Below are positions 50,564 to 59,063 of a stretch of 64,000 nt of DNA, in pieces. Source of the stretch: Halomarina salina (GTDB lineage: Archaea; Halobacteriota; Halobacteria; Halobacteriales; Haloarculaceae); contig NZ_JALLGW010000001.1 of NCBI RefSeq assembly GCF_023074835.1, positions 1,612,001 through 1,676,000 on the forward strand, written 5' to 3'. The notes beneath the pieces are model-generated. The model was not told where the DNA came from and made no database searches. It saw nothing but the letters and a program-made list of their open reading frames with translations. Both the position numbers and the translations under genes were made by a program. How positions within the stretch are numbered: position 1 is the first letter of the stretch; each line of letters begins with the position of its first letter.

Positions 50564-51892
50564 CTACCTTTCGTGGACTCGGAGTTCGACCGGATACGCC
50601 GGCGTCGCCGTCGCACTCGCGACCAGGTCCAGCGGTCGCTCGGTGACCGACTCGACGCGCCAGTTCCGGAGGAGCGTCCCGAGGACGAGTCGCGTCTCTA
50701 GCTCGGCGAATCGCATCCCGATGCAGTGGCGAGGGCCGCCGCTGAACGGGAAGTAGGCGTACTCCGGGCCGTCCCAGTCGAGCCAGCGCTCCGGGTCGAA
50801 CGTCAGCGGGTCGTCGTACCAGCGCTCGTCGCGGTGGACGACCCACTGCGGGAGCGATACGACGGCGCCCTCCGGAATCCGGTAGTCGCCGACCGTCACG
50901 TCACGGATCGGCTCTCGGAAGTGAGTGTACACCGGCGGGTAGAGGCGCATCGCCTCGCGGACCGTCCGGTCGAGCACGTCGAGGTGGGAGAGGGCGTCGG
51001 CGGTCAGCGGGCCGTCGTGCGCGTCGAGTTCGTCGTGGAGTCGTGCCTGCGCCTCGGGGTCGTGACCGAGACAGAACAGCGCGTAGGTCAACGCGAGCGC
51101 CGACGTCTCGTGGCCGGCGAAGAGGAACGTGAGCATGTTGTCCCGGAGCGTCTCGTCGTCCATCCCGCCCGCCTCGGCCGCCGCGACGAGCATCGTGAGC
51201 AGGTCGCTCTCACCGCTCGGGTGGCTGCCCTCGCGCCTGCGCCGTTCGATGAGGTCGTCGATGAGGGCGCGGGCGTCCGCGACGGCCCGTTTGTAGGCTC
51301 GAATCCGGGGTGCCGGCACCCAGTCGGGGAGGTACGCGACGACCGTGGAGGCGTCCATGCGCTCGCGCATCGCGTCGGCCGTGTCGCGGACGACCGACTC
51401 CTCGCCGCGGATGTCGAGGCCGAACAGCGTCCGCGCGAGGATGCGCAGGGTGAGTTCGCTCATCTCGGGACGGACGTCGAGGACGTCGCCGTCCGACCAC
51501 TCGCTGGCCGTGCCGTCGGCGAAGTCGACCATCGTGTCGCCGTACGCGGCGACGCGTTCGCGGTAGAACGCTGGCTGTGCGGTCGTCCGCTGGGCGCGCC
51601 AGTCGTCGCCCTCGGCGAGCAACATCCCCTCTCCGAGCGCTCCCCGGAGCGTGCGCTGTAACAGGTCGCCCTTGACGAACGCCTCGTCGTCGGTCACGAG
51701 CACCTGTTCGACGAGGTCCGGGTGGGCGACCATGTACCCCTCGTCGCCGGCCACCTCGTAGCGAACGACGTCGCCGTACTCGGCGTGCAGTTCCTCGTAG
51801 AACCTGAACACGTCGCGCGTGAGGTCGAGCGTGTTGCCGAGCACCGGGAGGCCGTCGGGGCCGGACGGGACGCGAGTGCGGTTCGTCGCCAT
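50564..51892 (-). CDS. Cytochrome P450 (canonical)
   Basis: 442 aa. DGLPVLGNTLDLTRDVF start, I-helix FLFAGHETSALALTY, K-helix E-A-M-R, PERWLDW, and the haem loop FSGGPRHCIGMRF with Cys390 as proximal ligand. Soluble, without a membrane anchor. No ferredoxin or reductase gene is nearby. It resembles the Tyr-variant P450 at 670..2073 along its whole length. The substrate is unknown. It is flanked by HTH-10 regulators at 49673 and 51981, the latter divergent from it with 88 nt between start codons. ATG at 51892. Confidence 0.92.
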   Translation of the reverse strand: MATNRTRVPSGPDGLPVLGNTLDLTRDVFRFYEELHAEYGDVVRYEVAGDEGYMVAHPDLVEQVLVTDDEAFVKGDLLQRTLRGALGEGMLLAEGDDWRAQRTTAQPAFYRERVAAYGDTMVDFADGTASEWSDGDVLDVRPEMSELTLRILARTLFGLDIRGEESVVRDTADAMRERMDASTVVAYLPDWVPAPRIRAYKRAVADARALIDDLIERRRREGSHPSGESDLLTMLVAAAEAGGMDDETLRDNMLTFLFAGHETSALALTYALFCLGHDPEAQARLHDELDAHDGPLTADALSHLDVLDRTVREAMRLYPPVYTHFREPIRDVTVGDYRIPEGAVVSLPQWVVHRDERWYDDPLTFDPERWLDWDGPEYAYFPFSGGPRHCIGMRFAELETRLVLGTLLRNWRVESVTERPLDLVASATATPAYPVELRVHER

Positions 51893-51946
51893 GGATGGAA
51901 CTCGGCCGCGACGTTCCTTGCTGGTTCCGACGAACTCGTACGTGTG

Positions 51947-51952
51947 TTTAAG
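51947..51952 (+). promoter_or_regulatory. TATA-like element of the 215-aa HTH-10 gene
   Basis: TTTAAG lies 29-34 nt before the GTG at 51981. This spacing supports GTG rather than an earlier start, with transcription beginning at or just before the start codon. Confidence 0.5.
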
Positions 51953-51980
51953 TAGTCGCGGTCGCCAACCTCCGGTCGAC

Positions 51981-52628
51981 GTGAAGTACATCCGTCTCAC
52001 CGTCCGGTTCCCGCGGACGCTCCGGCACCCGATGCACCAGTACCTCGACGAGGCCGACCACGCTCGCTGGTCGAAGATGCTGACGTGGAACCACTCCCAC
52101 GAGGACCTCACGTTCGCGCTGTTCCACGTGCTCGCCGAGCGCGAACCCTACGTCGAGCGACTGGCCGCCGTCGACAGGGTCGTCGACTACGACATCACCG
52201 AGGCGGCGGGCGGCGGGTTCTACGTCTTCGTCCGCGAGGAGACGTCACCGCAGGTCGAGACGTTCCAGCGGGCGTTCACCCACGAGGGGTTGCTGGTGGT
52301 GCCGCCGCTGACCTACCAGCCGAACGGCGAACTGACGCTGACCGTGCTCGGCGCGCCCGAGGCGCTCCGGTCGGTCGTCGGCGGATTTCCCGAGGAACTG
52401 TCCGCGACGGTCGACCGACTGGGCGAGTACGACCACGAGGGCGTCGGGCGGCGACTCACGTCGAGACAGCGGGACGCGTTGCAGGCGGCGCTGGACGTCG
52501 GCTACTACGACGTACCGCGGTCGGGCGGCGTGGACGACGTCGCCGACGGCCTCGGCTGTGCACCGAGTACGGCGTCGACACACCTCAGAAAAGCGGAGTC
52601 GAGCCTCGTCCGCGAGGCACTGGAGTAG
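51981..52628 (+). CDS. HTH-10 (bacterio-opsin activator-type) regulator, 215 aa
   Basis: 215 aa. The start VKYIRLTVRFPRTLRHPMHQ uses GTG at 51981; the frame is open upstream but passes through the promoter. The N-terminal half is the Bat-type region (HEDLTFALFHVLAEREPYVERL ... GGGFYVFVREETS). The C-terminal HTH-10 is LTSRQRDALQAALDVGYYDVPRSGGVDDVADGLGCAPSTASTHLRKAES. Divergent from the canonical P450, so it is the best candidate for that gene's regulator. Confidence 0.86.
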   Translation: MKYIRLTVRFPRTLRHPMHQYLDEADHARWSKMLTWNHSHEDLTFALFHVLAEREPYVERLAAVDRVVDYDITEAAGGGFYVFVREETSPQVETFQRAFTHEGLLVVPPLTYQPNGELTLTVLGAPEALRSVVGGFPEELSATVDRLGEYDHEGVGRRLTSRQRDALQAALDVGYYDVPRSGGVDDVADGLGCAPSTASTHLRKAESSLVREALE

Positions 52629-52634
52629 TCGCGG

Positions 52635-52775
52635 TCAGTCGTCCGCGTTCCGGGCCACGCGGGCCGCTTCTCCGTCGATTCGCCGCGTCTCCTCCTCTGG
52701 CTCCTCCTCTCGTCGGTCCTCTCGTTCGCCGAGGACGTAGTGGGCGTACTCCTCGGTCGTGTTACGATGGCACAT
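52635..52775 (-). CDS. 46-aa highly charged small protein
   Basis: Reads MCHRNTTEEYAHYVLGERED, then a Glu/Arg-rich middle (RREEEPEEETRR) and an end IDGEAARVARNADD. It has one Cys and two His. A TATA-like TTTATT (reverse strand, about 52812-52817) precedes it by about 37-42 nt, and a perfect inverted repeat lies between promoter and gene. It converges on the 215-aa HTH-10 gene. Not recognised; haloarchaea encode many such small proteins. Confidence 0.55.
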   Translation of the reverse strand: MCHRNTTEEYAHYVLGEREDRREEEPEEETRRIDGEAARVARNADD

Positions 52776-52792
52776 TTGTGACACCCTACCAC

Positions 52793-52807
52793 ACGGTTAA
52801 CAACCGT
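52793..52807. promoter_or_regulatory. Operator-like inverted repeat upstream of the 46-aa gene
   Basis: ACGGTT-AAC-AACCGT is a perfect 6+6 inverted repeat. It lies between the TATA-like TTTATT and the start codon of the 46-aa gene, that is near the expected transcription start. This is where a haloarchaeal repressor would bind. Confidence 0.4.
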
Positions 52808-52882
52808 TACGAATAAATCTGATGGCTGCTATTCCCGTGGAAAGAAACGGACGGTGCCACCGTGGCGAGTTCATCCACGCCG

Positions 52883-54217
52883 TCAGGCCGTGGCGTCGCG
52901 GAAGAACTCGGAGCGTTCGAACGGTTCGTCCTCGCCCTCGACGGCCAGCACGTCGAGTGCCGTCACCGTCGCGCCGACGCCGAGGAGTCCGGCCAGCGAC
53001 GGTTCGGTCCGGCCCTCGTCGCTGCTGACGAGCTCCTTGATGTAGAGGCCGCCCTCGCCGTGTATCTCGACGGTGGCGTGACGGTCGTCGTCCAGGTCGG
53101 CACCGATGCCGTACACCGTCCGGGTGCGCACGATGTCGGCCCGGCGCTGGTCGACGCGGTGGGGCGTCCGCTGTTCGACAGTGGCCCCGTCCAGTTCCTC
53201 GACGGCCGTCGCGAGCGCCGCCTCGTCGACCGGTTCGTCGAACTCGACCTGTGCGCGGTAGGTCTTCGATGCGTCGAGGCTCTTCACCCGCTCGACCATG
53301 TCGTGGGTGGCGAGTCGCAGGCCCTCCACCTCCGCACGGCCGCCGGCGAACTCGTTGACCGCCTCCTCCAGTGCGGCCACGTCCACGTCGCGCCGCCTGG
53401 GCTGCTTCACCTCGATGACGAACGGGCGGCCGGTGTCGAGCATCAGGGCGTCCACGTCCTCGCGGCCCGCGCCGTGGAACGTCGCCTCCTCGCCGTCCAT
53501 CGCCTCGACGACGGGCGGAGCGGTCAACTGCTCGACGCTCGTCCCGTAGCGAAAGCCGGTCCCCTCGCAGGCTTCGCACTCCTCGCCCCGTTTGATGCCC
53601 GTCGTGTTGCAGTCGGTGCAGGGCCAGCGGGTCTGGGGGATGTCGCGTTCGAGCTTCCGGTACCGGCCGTAGACGAACGCGGAGTTGACCTGCACGTCGA
53701 TCTCGTCGGTCGAGAGGTCGATGAGGACGAGGACGTCCGGCCGTTCGAGGTCGACGTCGGTGCCCGTCGCCGCCCCGATTCGCTTGCCGACCTCGCGGTT
53801 GAACTCCTTGTTCAGCGTCTCTTTGGGAGCGTCGTCGGTCTCCGCGTCGCTCTCGTGGTCGTAGTCGCCGTCCGCCGGTTCGAGACCGGCGTCCTCGCGG
53901 AGGAACGCCTCGTTCTCCTCCAGCAGCGGCGAGACGCGCGTCCCGACCTGGTACGTCTCGAACTCCCAGCCCTCGAGGGCGGCGACGGCGCGTTCGGCGA
54001 ACGCCTCGAACCGCTCGCACTCGCCCTCGCAGACCCAGCACGTCTCCTCGGGCGGCTCGTAGGGTTCGTCGACGGCCAGCGCGTGGGCGGTGCGCATCGC
54101 CCGGCCGCGCTCGGCGTTCGTCAGCCCGAACGACCGGTCGGCGACGAGTCGTCCGAGACACGAATCACAGAGCGGCCCCGTCGCCACGGCCCGCTCCGTC
54201 ACCTCGATGAGGTCCAT
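52883..54217 (-). CDS. pus10: tRNA pseudouridine synthase Pus10
   Basis: 444 aa. An N-terminal zinc-binding/THUMP-like part has CDSCLGRL and CWVCEGECERF; a second pair of CxxC motifs (CTDCNTTG, CEACEGTGFRYG) is inserted in the middle. The catalytic region is GREDVDALMLDTGRPFVIEV with the nucleophile Asp in GREDVD. C-terminal motifs HGEGGLYIKELV and PSLAGLLG complete the synthase fold. In archaea Pus10 makes pseudouridine 54 and 55 in tRNA. It is the only gene of its unit here. Confidence 0.94.
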   Translation of the reverse strand: MDLIEVTERAVATGPLCDSCLGRLVADRSFGLTNAERGRAMRTAHALAVDEPYEPPEETCWVCEGECERFEAFAERAVAALEGWEFETYQVGTRVSPLLEENEAFLREDAGLEPADGDYDHESDAETDDAPKETLNKEFNREVGKRIGAATGTDVDLERPDVLVLIDLSTDEIDVQVNSAFVYGRYRKLERDIPQTRWPCTDCNTTGIKRGEECEACEGTGFRYGTSVEQLTAPPVVEAMDGEEATFHGAGREDVDALMLDTGRPFVIEVKQPRRRDVDVAALEEAVNEFAGGRAEVEGLRLATHDMVERVKSLDASKTYRAQVEFDEPVDEAALATAVEELDGATVEQRTPHRVDQRRADIVRTRTVYGIGADLDDDRHATVEIHGEGGLYIKELVSSDEGRTEPSLAGLLGVGATVTALDVLAVEGEDEPFERSEFFRDATA

Positions 54218-54254
54218 GGCGGGCGAACGCTACGCCGCGCCTTTGGCCTTCGCA

Positions 54255-55109
54255 TTACGGGTTGCGCGGGTGGTCGGTGTCGCTGTTCGCCATCCCCGCA
54301 CCGGGTCCGTGGTCGCTCGTCCCACCGACCTCGCGAGAGACTGGCCCTCCATCGAGATACGCCAGCGCCGCCGCGGAGAACGCGAGACAGAGCGGTGCGG
54401 TGACGACCGCGCCGAGGAAGAGTCCGACGAAGCCGAAGTTCACCGTGAACAGCGTGACTGGAATCGAGAGCAGTGCCCCTGCCCCGAGATACTTGAAGAA
54501 GAAGGAAGCGTGCTCGCCACCGTCCATGGCGAGTCGGTAGCTACGCTGGACCGCCTCGGCGAGCGAACGGTCGTCGGTGACGACGAGAAACGGCGTCGCC
54601 CAGAACAGATAGCCAGCGACGAAGAAGCCGACGAACGCGACTAGGATGGCCGGTGGGAAGACGCTCGCCAGACCTCCCACGAGCACACCGGCGAGTGCGA
54701 CGAGCGCCGCGTAAGAGAGTTGTGGGACCGCGAAGCGGACGACGTTCTCGACGAACCCTCGACGCTCGGGAGCGGCCATCGCGGCGTGCAGTTCGCCCAG
54801 GAAGCCCGCCGTCAGGAGCCCCCCGACGACGAAGGCGACGGGGACGCCCAGGATGGGTGGGAAGACACCGCCAGCCCCCGTCGGCGGGTTGACAGTGATT
54901 CCACTCGACGGAACCCTCGCGAAAGTCCACAGCGTCGGGAGAGCCGCCGGTACCGGGAGTCGGAGGCCGACCGTGAAGCCGTGGTAGTCGAGGACCGACT
55001 GCACACTGCCGAACTGCGCGAACGACCAGACGAACGGGACGACGACGAGCCATCGGACGGACTCGGTGCGTCGCCACCCCTCCCCGGCCAGGGACTGGAA
55101 CGACACCAT
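54255..55109 (-). CDS. Multi-pass membrane protein (YciC/DUF7544-like)
   Basis: 284 aa with about six membrane segments. The start MVSFQSLAGEGWRRTESVR is followed by the helix WLVVVPFVWSFAQFG, and later segments include VPVAFVVGGLLTAGFLGELHAAM, SYAALVALAGVLVGGLASV, FFVAGYLFWATPFLVVTDDRSLAEAVQRSYRLAMDG with the family-like ALxxSxxL loop, and two last helices. Function unknown. The 197-nt spacer to the divergent DUF389 gene holds promoters for both. Confidence 0.75.
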   Translation of the reverse strand: MVSFQSLAGEGWRRTESVRWLVVVPFVWSFAQFGSVQSVLDYHGFTVGLRLPVPAALPTLWTFARVPSSGITVNPPTGAGGVFPPILGVPVAFVVGGLLTAGFLGELHAAMAAPERRGFVENVVRFAVPQLSYAALVALAGVLVGGLASVFPPAILVAFVGFFVAGYLFWATPFLVVTDDRSLAEAVQRSYRLAMDGGEHASFFFKYLGAGALLSIPVTLFTVNFGFVGLFLGAVVTAPLCLAFSAAALAYLDGGPVSREVGGTSDHGPGAGMANSDTDHPRNP

Positions 55110-55306
55110 CAGCGTGTCACCGTCGGTTCGTCGGCAATCACCTGCCGCAACGTCTGACGCCGCGTTCCCGTCACCGGCCGGTACGTCGGTGCGTCGCGTC
55201 GTGAGGGGACCATACACGAACAATACTGCCGACTGTCATAATCTTCTCGGAGGGACCGTCCCGAAGGCGACAACAGTTTTCCCGTCGGCACGAGTCGGCA
55301 GTTTCG

Positions 55307-56650
55307 ATGCGATTACTACAGGTGCTCGTGCCGACGTCCGAGCGCGCCCAGGTCGAGGACGCGCTGGACGACCTCGGGGCGGAGTATCTCGTCGTCGACG
55401 AGGTGAGACGCACCGAAGCGGTCGTGATGTACGTCCCGGCCCCGCAGGGTGCCGTCGAGCGTGTCCGGGAGCGACTGCGCGAGGCCGGTCTCGGCGACGA
55501 CACGTACATCGTCGTCACCGACGCGGAGGCGGTCGAGGGCGTCGACACCGGCGAACTGGAAGGACTCGTTGAGGGGCCGAAGGGCGAACGCGGCGTCTCT
55601 CACGCCCGACTGCGCGAACGGGCCGACGACCTCTGGCCCGACGGCGGGACGTACATCGCGCTCTCCTTCCTGGCCGCGCTCGTCGCGGTGTCGGGACTCC
55701 TGCTCGACTCGGCCATCGTCATCGTCGGGGCGATGGTCATCGCACCGTTCGCCGGGTCGACGCTGTCGGCGAGTGCGGGCGCGGTCATCGGCGACCGCGA
55801 CATGGTCGTCCGGAGCGCCCGTGCCCAGATAATCGGGCTGTTCGTCGGGCTGATGGGGGCGCTGCTGGTCGCGTTCGCCATCCAGCAGGCCGGGTTCGTC
55901 CCCGAGTCGCTCGCCATCTCGCAGGCCCAGCAGGTCGGCTTCTTCCTCACGCCGAGTCTGCTCGCGCTCGCCATCGCCATCTGTGCGGGCGCTGCGGGGG
56001 CGCTGGCGCTGGCGACCGACCTCCCCGTCGCCATCGCCGGCGTCGCCGTCGCCGCCGCCATCATCCCGGCGGTGGCGACGTCGGCCATCGGCGTCGTCTG
56101 GAACCAGCCGCTGATGGCCGCCGGCTCCATCGTCCTGCTGCTGATGAACATCGTCTTCCTCAACCTCACCGCGTACGTCGCGCTCGTCGCGCTGGGCTAC
56201 CGCTCGTCGGTGGTCCGCAGCGCGGTGTCCGGCTCCGGTCTCACCGCCCGGACGGGTGTCTACGCGATTCTCGTCGTCGTCTTCCTCGCCGTCACCGTCG
56301 TCACCGTCGGCGCGGCCAGCACGCACATCCTGTTCGAACACGACGCGGCGACGGCCGTCTCGGCCACGCTCGACGACCCGCAGTACGCGTCGCTCGAACT
56401 CCACGACATCTCGGTCAGCTACGAGGACAACGGCCTGTTCAGCGAACCCGAATCGGTTACGGTCGTCCTCGGTCGGACCACCGACGACGACTACGCGTTA
56501 CTCGCTCAGTCGCTCCAGGACCGGGTCGCCGAGCGGACGGGCAACGACGTCACGGTCCGCATCCAGTTCGTCGACTACCAGTCCGCGTCGGCGGACGGTC
56601 AGGACGTCGCCGGGTCGCCCGCTCGGGGCGTCCACGCCGCGCCGGCGTGA
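55307..56650 (+). CDS. DUF389/TIGR00341-family membrane protein
   Basis: 447 aa. An N-terminal soluble ACT-like domain (MRLLQVLVPTSERAQVEDALDDLG, residues 1-75) is followed by a membrane block of about seven helices holding the family motif GAMVIAPFAGSTLSASAGAVIGDRDM and the later AAAIIPAVATSAIGVVW. A soluble tail (DDPQYASLELHDISV) ends the protein. The family is widespread and its function is not settled. AGTTTT about 31-36 nt before the ATG is a promoter candidate. Confidence 0.87.
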   Translation: MRLLQVLVPTSERAQVEDALDDLGAEYLVVDEVRRTEAVVMYVPAPQGAVERVRERLREAGLGDDTYIVVTDAEAVEGVDTGELEGLVEGPKGERGVSHARLRERADDLWPDGGTYIALSFLAALVAVSGLLLDSAIVIVGAMVIAPFAGSTLSASAGAVIGDRDMVVRSARAQIIGLFVGLMGALLVAFAIQQAGFVPESLAISQAQQVGFFLTPSLLALAIAICAGAAGALALATDLPVAIAGVAVAAAIIPAVATSAIGVVWNQPLMAAGSIVLLLMNIVFLNLTAYVALVALGYRSSVVRSAVSGSGLTARTGVYAILVVVFLAVTVVTVGAASTHILFEHDAATAVSATLDDPQYASLELHDISVSYEDNGLFSEPESVTVVLGRTTDDDYALLAQSLQDRVAERTGNDVTVRIQFVDYQSASADGQDVAGSPARGVHAAPA

Positions 56651-56786
56651 GTCGTTACTGACGAGTTCTCTAGCGGTCGAGGTCTGCCGACGGACCTATC
56701 GGTCTCGGTCGGTTCGACGCTCGGTTCAAAAACGGGCGTGCGTGAACACCCCGCCTCTCGTGCGGCCGGTTAGGCCACAGACGCGG

Positions 56787-56981
56787 TCACACCAGGAAGG
56801 AGATGACCGCCAGGACGATGAAGACGAGTACCAGGAGTCGCGCGGCGCCCATCGTGAGCCCCGCGATACCCCTGAACCCGGCCAGTCCAGCGACGACTGC
56901 CAGGATGATGAACACGATGGCGAGCCAGAGCAGGCCCCCGCCTTGGAGCGGAAGCGCGGAAACGGCTGCGAGCGCGTTCAT
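56787..56981 (-). CDS. DUF1328 (YtjA-like) two-helix membrane protein
   Basis: 64 aa with two membrane helices, GLLWLAIVFIILAVVAGLAGF and ARLLVLVFIVLAVISFLV, joined by RGIAGLTMGA. This matches the short DUF1328 family of unknown function. An ATG two codons further upstream (56987) is also possible. The 242 nt before it, shared with the carotenoid oxygenase end, contain only a small GCCC-TACA-GGGC hairpin and no gene. Confidence 0.85.
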   Translation of the reverse strand: MNALAAVSALPLQGGGLLWLAIVFIILAVVAGLAGFRGIAGLTMGAARLLVLVFIVLAVISFLV

Positions 56982-57223
56982 GCACACTCACCTTCGAGTG
57001 TCACTGAACCATGACGACCGTTGAGTTGGCACATGGTACGTTCCTCTGACGCGGAGTTACATGATAACCGTTGGGCCTGCAAGGACACGAAATACGGGGC
57101 GTTTCTGGGCAAACGAACTGCCCTACAGGGCGTTCGTGAAACTGTTGGTGTACGCAAGTGGTCTCACTGAACGCGTTTGCCCCCGAGGGGTACCCTCCGA
57201 CCTCACTCTGCCCGGCCGCACTC

Positions 57224-58714
57224 TCACAGCTCCGGGAAGTAGCGGCCGTGGAAGTCGTACGGAATCGCGTGGGGGACGGCCGCTCGCGCTCGCTCCTCGA
57301 ACGACTCGCCGTCGAGGACGACCAGCCACGAGTGGCCCGCCGACTCGTCGAGTTCGACGGCGAGGACCACGCCGTCGTCTTCCGGACCGTCGACCGGCGC
57401 AGTTCCTCCGGTGCGGGGCGTCGTGGCCTCTCCACGCGGCACGAACACGGGTTCGCCGACGTGGCCGTCAGGCGGGTCGTACGTCCACGACTCGCGGGTC
57501 TCGACGTCCACCTTGACCAGCGCGCTGGGCCACTCGGTGACCGGCTGGTCGGTGGCCTGCGCGTAGGCGTAGCGGTACGGCCGACAGCGACGGAGCGGCG
57601 ACGCGGTCGGGAGGGCCGTCCCGTCGTGGAGTCGCTCGCGGGTCACCGACGCGCCGTCCGCACGGAGGGCGACGACGAACCGGTCGAGCGCCCCACCGAA
57701 CACCCCGAGGTCGCCCGACCGGAGGCGGTCGAGCGAGAGCGCGGCCAGCGACTCGGCGTCGGGGACCGTCTCCAGGTCGACGACGAGTTCCGCTCCCGGT
57801 CTGGGTCGGACGTCGTCGGTAGGGTCGTCACTCTGCTCGCCGGGCCGCCCCTGCACGTCGCGCTCGTAGGCGTTGACGTGGTGGAACCCGAAGCACGCCG
57901 TCGTGGTGGGTGTGGCGACGACGCCTCCCGAGTTCCGGTCGACGACGACGAACCGCGTCCCCCGCTCGGGTTCCCAGCGGAACGCGTCGACGAACGCGCC
58001 GGCGCTGGTGAGCATCGCCACGGGGTCGACGACGAACGGGAACTCCGTGAGGACGACGTAGTTCGGCGTCAGCGCGAAACTGTGCATGTACGCCGGTTCT
58101 CGCACGGGAATCGACGCGACGTGTCGCCGGGTCACGGCGTCGCTCGTCTCGTAGACGTGGTAGTTCGCGGGGCGACCGTACTCCACCTCGAAGGAGACGA
58201 ACCGGCCGGTCCACGGGTCGCGCTGGAGGTGAGCACAGGCCTGGTGGCCGCTCGGCTGGTCCCCCGCGTACTGGACGTGGTCGCCCGTGGCGAGCGTCCG
58301 GGGGTCGAACGCGACGTGGCGTGGCGTCTCCGTCAGCGCGAGGTAGCGGTCGGCGAACCGCTCGGCGACGATGTTCGTGTTGTCGTACGGGGCGTCGACC
58401 AGGAACGACCGGAGTTTGCGGAGCATCGACGCGCTTCCGGTGGCGAATCCCGTCGGGACGTCGCCGCGACTGGCCCGCTCGTAGCTCTCGGTCTGGAGGA
58501 AGCGGTTTCGGTAGCGGACCGCGCCATCCTCGAAGGCGAAGCGGTGGAGCATCGCGAGGCCGTCGAACCAGTGGTCGACGCCGTTCCCCTCGGCCTCGAA
58601 CAGCGCGGGGCCGTTCCGGACGAGACTGCCGTCCAGCCACGTCGGCAGGTCGCCCTCGACGCGCAACTCGGCGTCCACCTCCGAATCGAGCGTGTGGAAC
58701 CCCAGGTCGGACAT
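57224..58714 (-). CDS. Carotenoid cleavage oxygenase (RPE65/BCO-like)
   Basis: 496 aa seven-bladed propeller enzyme. Four iron-ligand histidines are placed by motif: H162 (CAHLQRDPWTG), H211 (YMHSFALTPNYVVLTE), H278 (FGFHHVNAYE) and the last in PYDFHGRYFPE at the C-terminus. N-terminal DGSLVRNGPALFE and DHWFDGLAMLHRF are typical. It cleaves a carotenoid double bond with O2; retinal formation from beta-carotene is one possibility, apocarotenal formation another. No Brp/Blh or opsin gene is nearby. The start ATG is at 58714. Confidence 0.93.
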   Translation of the reverse strand: MSDLGFHTLDSEVDAELRVEGDLPTWLDGSLVRNGPALFEAEGNGVDHWFDGLAMLHRFAFEDGAVRYRNRFLQTESYERASRGDVPTGFATGSASMLRKLRSFLVDAPYDNTNIVAERFADRYLALTETPRHVAFDPRTLATGDHVQYAGDQPSGHQACAHLQRDPWTGRFVSFEVEYGRPANYHVYETSDAVTRRHVASIPVREPAYMHSFALTPNYVVLTEFPFVVDPVAMLTSAGAFVDAFRWEPERGTRFVVVDRNSGGVVATPTTTACFGFHHVNAYERDVQGRPGEQSDDPTDDVRPRPGAELVVDLETVPDAESLAALSLDRLRSGDLGVFGGALDRFVVALRADGASVTRERLHDGTALPTASPLRRCRPYRYAYAQATDQPVTEWPSALVKVDVETRESWTYDPPDGHVGEPVFVPRGEATTPRTGGTAPVDGPEDDGVVLAVELDESAGHSWLVVLDGESFEERARAAVPHAIPYDFHGRYFPEL

Positions 58715-58823
58715 ACCGGGGAGACGCTCGCAGTCGCTAAAATCCGCGGGGTCGCGTCAATCCGCTCGTCCCGCCGCCCGATGGCCGGACGGCGAGCAGT
58801 GGTTCGTCCAGTCGACTGCCCGT

Positions 58824-58940
58824 TCAGACGACGGCGTCGTGCTCCTCGCGTGCGTGTTCTCGGAGTTCTTCGGCGCTCTCGAACGTCGCTCCGCACGAAC
58901 AGCGATGTAGGGCTTCGGCCTCGGCCTTCTTCGGAGCCAT
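58824..58940 (-). CDS. 38-aa C2H2-type zinc-finger protein
   Basis: MAPKKAEAEALHRCSCGATF, then ESAEELREHAREEHDAVV. The spacing CSC-x12-H-x4-H is C2H2-like with a short Cys knuckle. A TATA-like sequence (reverse strand TATAACG, about 58964-58970) lies 24-30 nt before the ATG, so the gene is probably leaderless. Haloarchaea have many such one-finger small proteins, some linked to swarming, biofilm or gene control. The frame is too short to detect by length alone. Confidence 0.72.
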   Translation of the reverse strand: MAPKKAEAEALHRCSCGATFESAEELREHAREEHDAVV

Positions 58941-59063
58941 ACGGCGCGTTCGTGTCCGGCCACGTTATACGTTGTGCAAGGGCACACAGGTTCGTTCCGT
59001 TACGATAACTCGCCGTCGTGGTGGTCCGGGACAGTTCGCACTCGGCAGGGAGACAGAGAGGGG

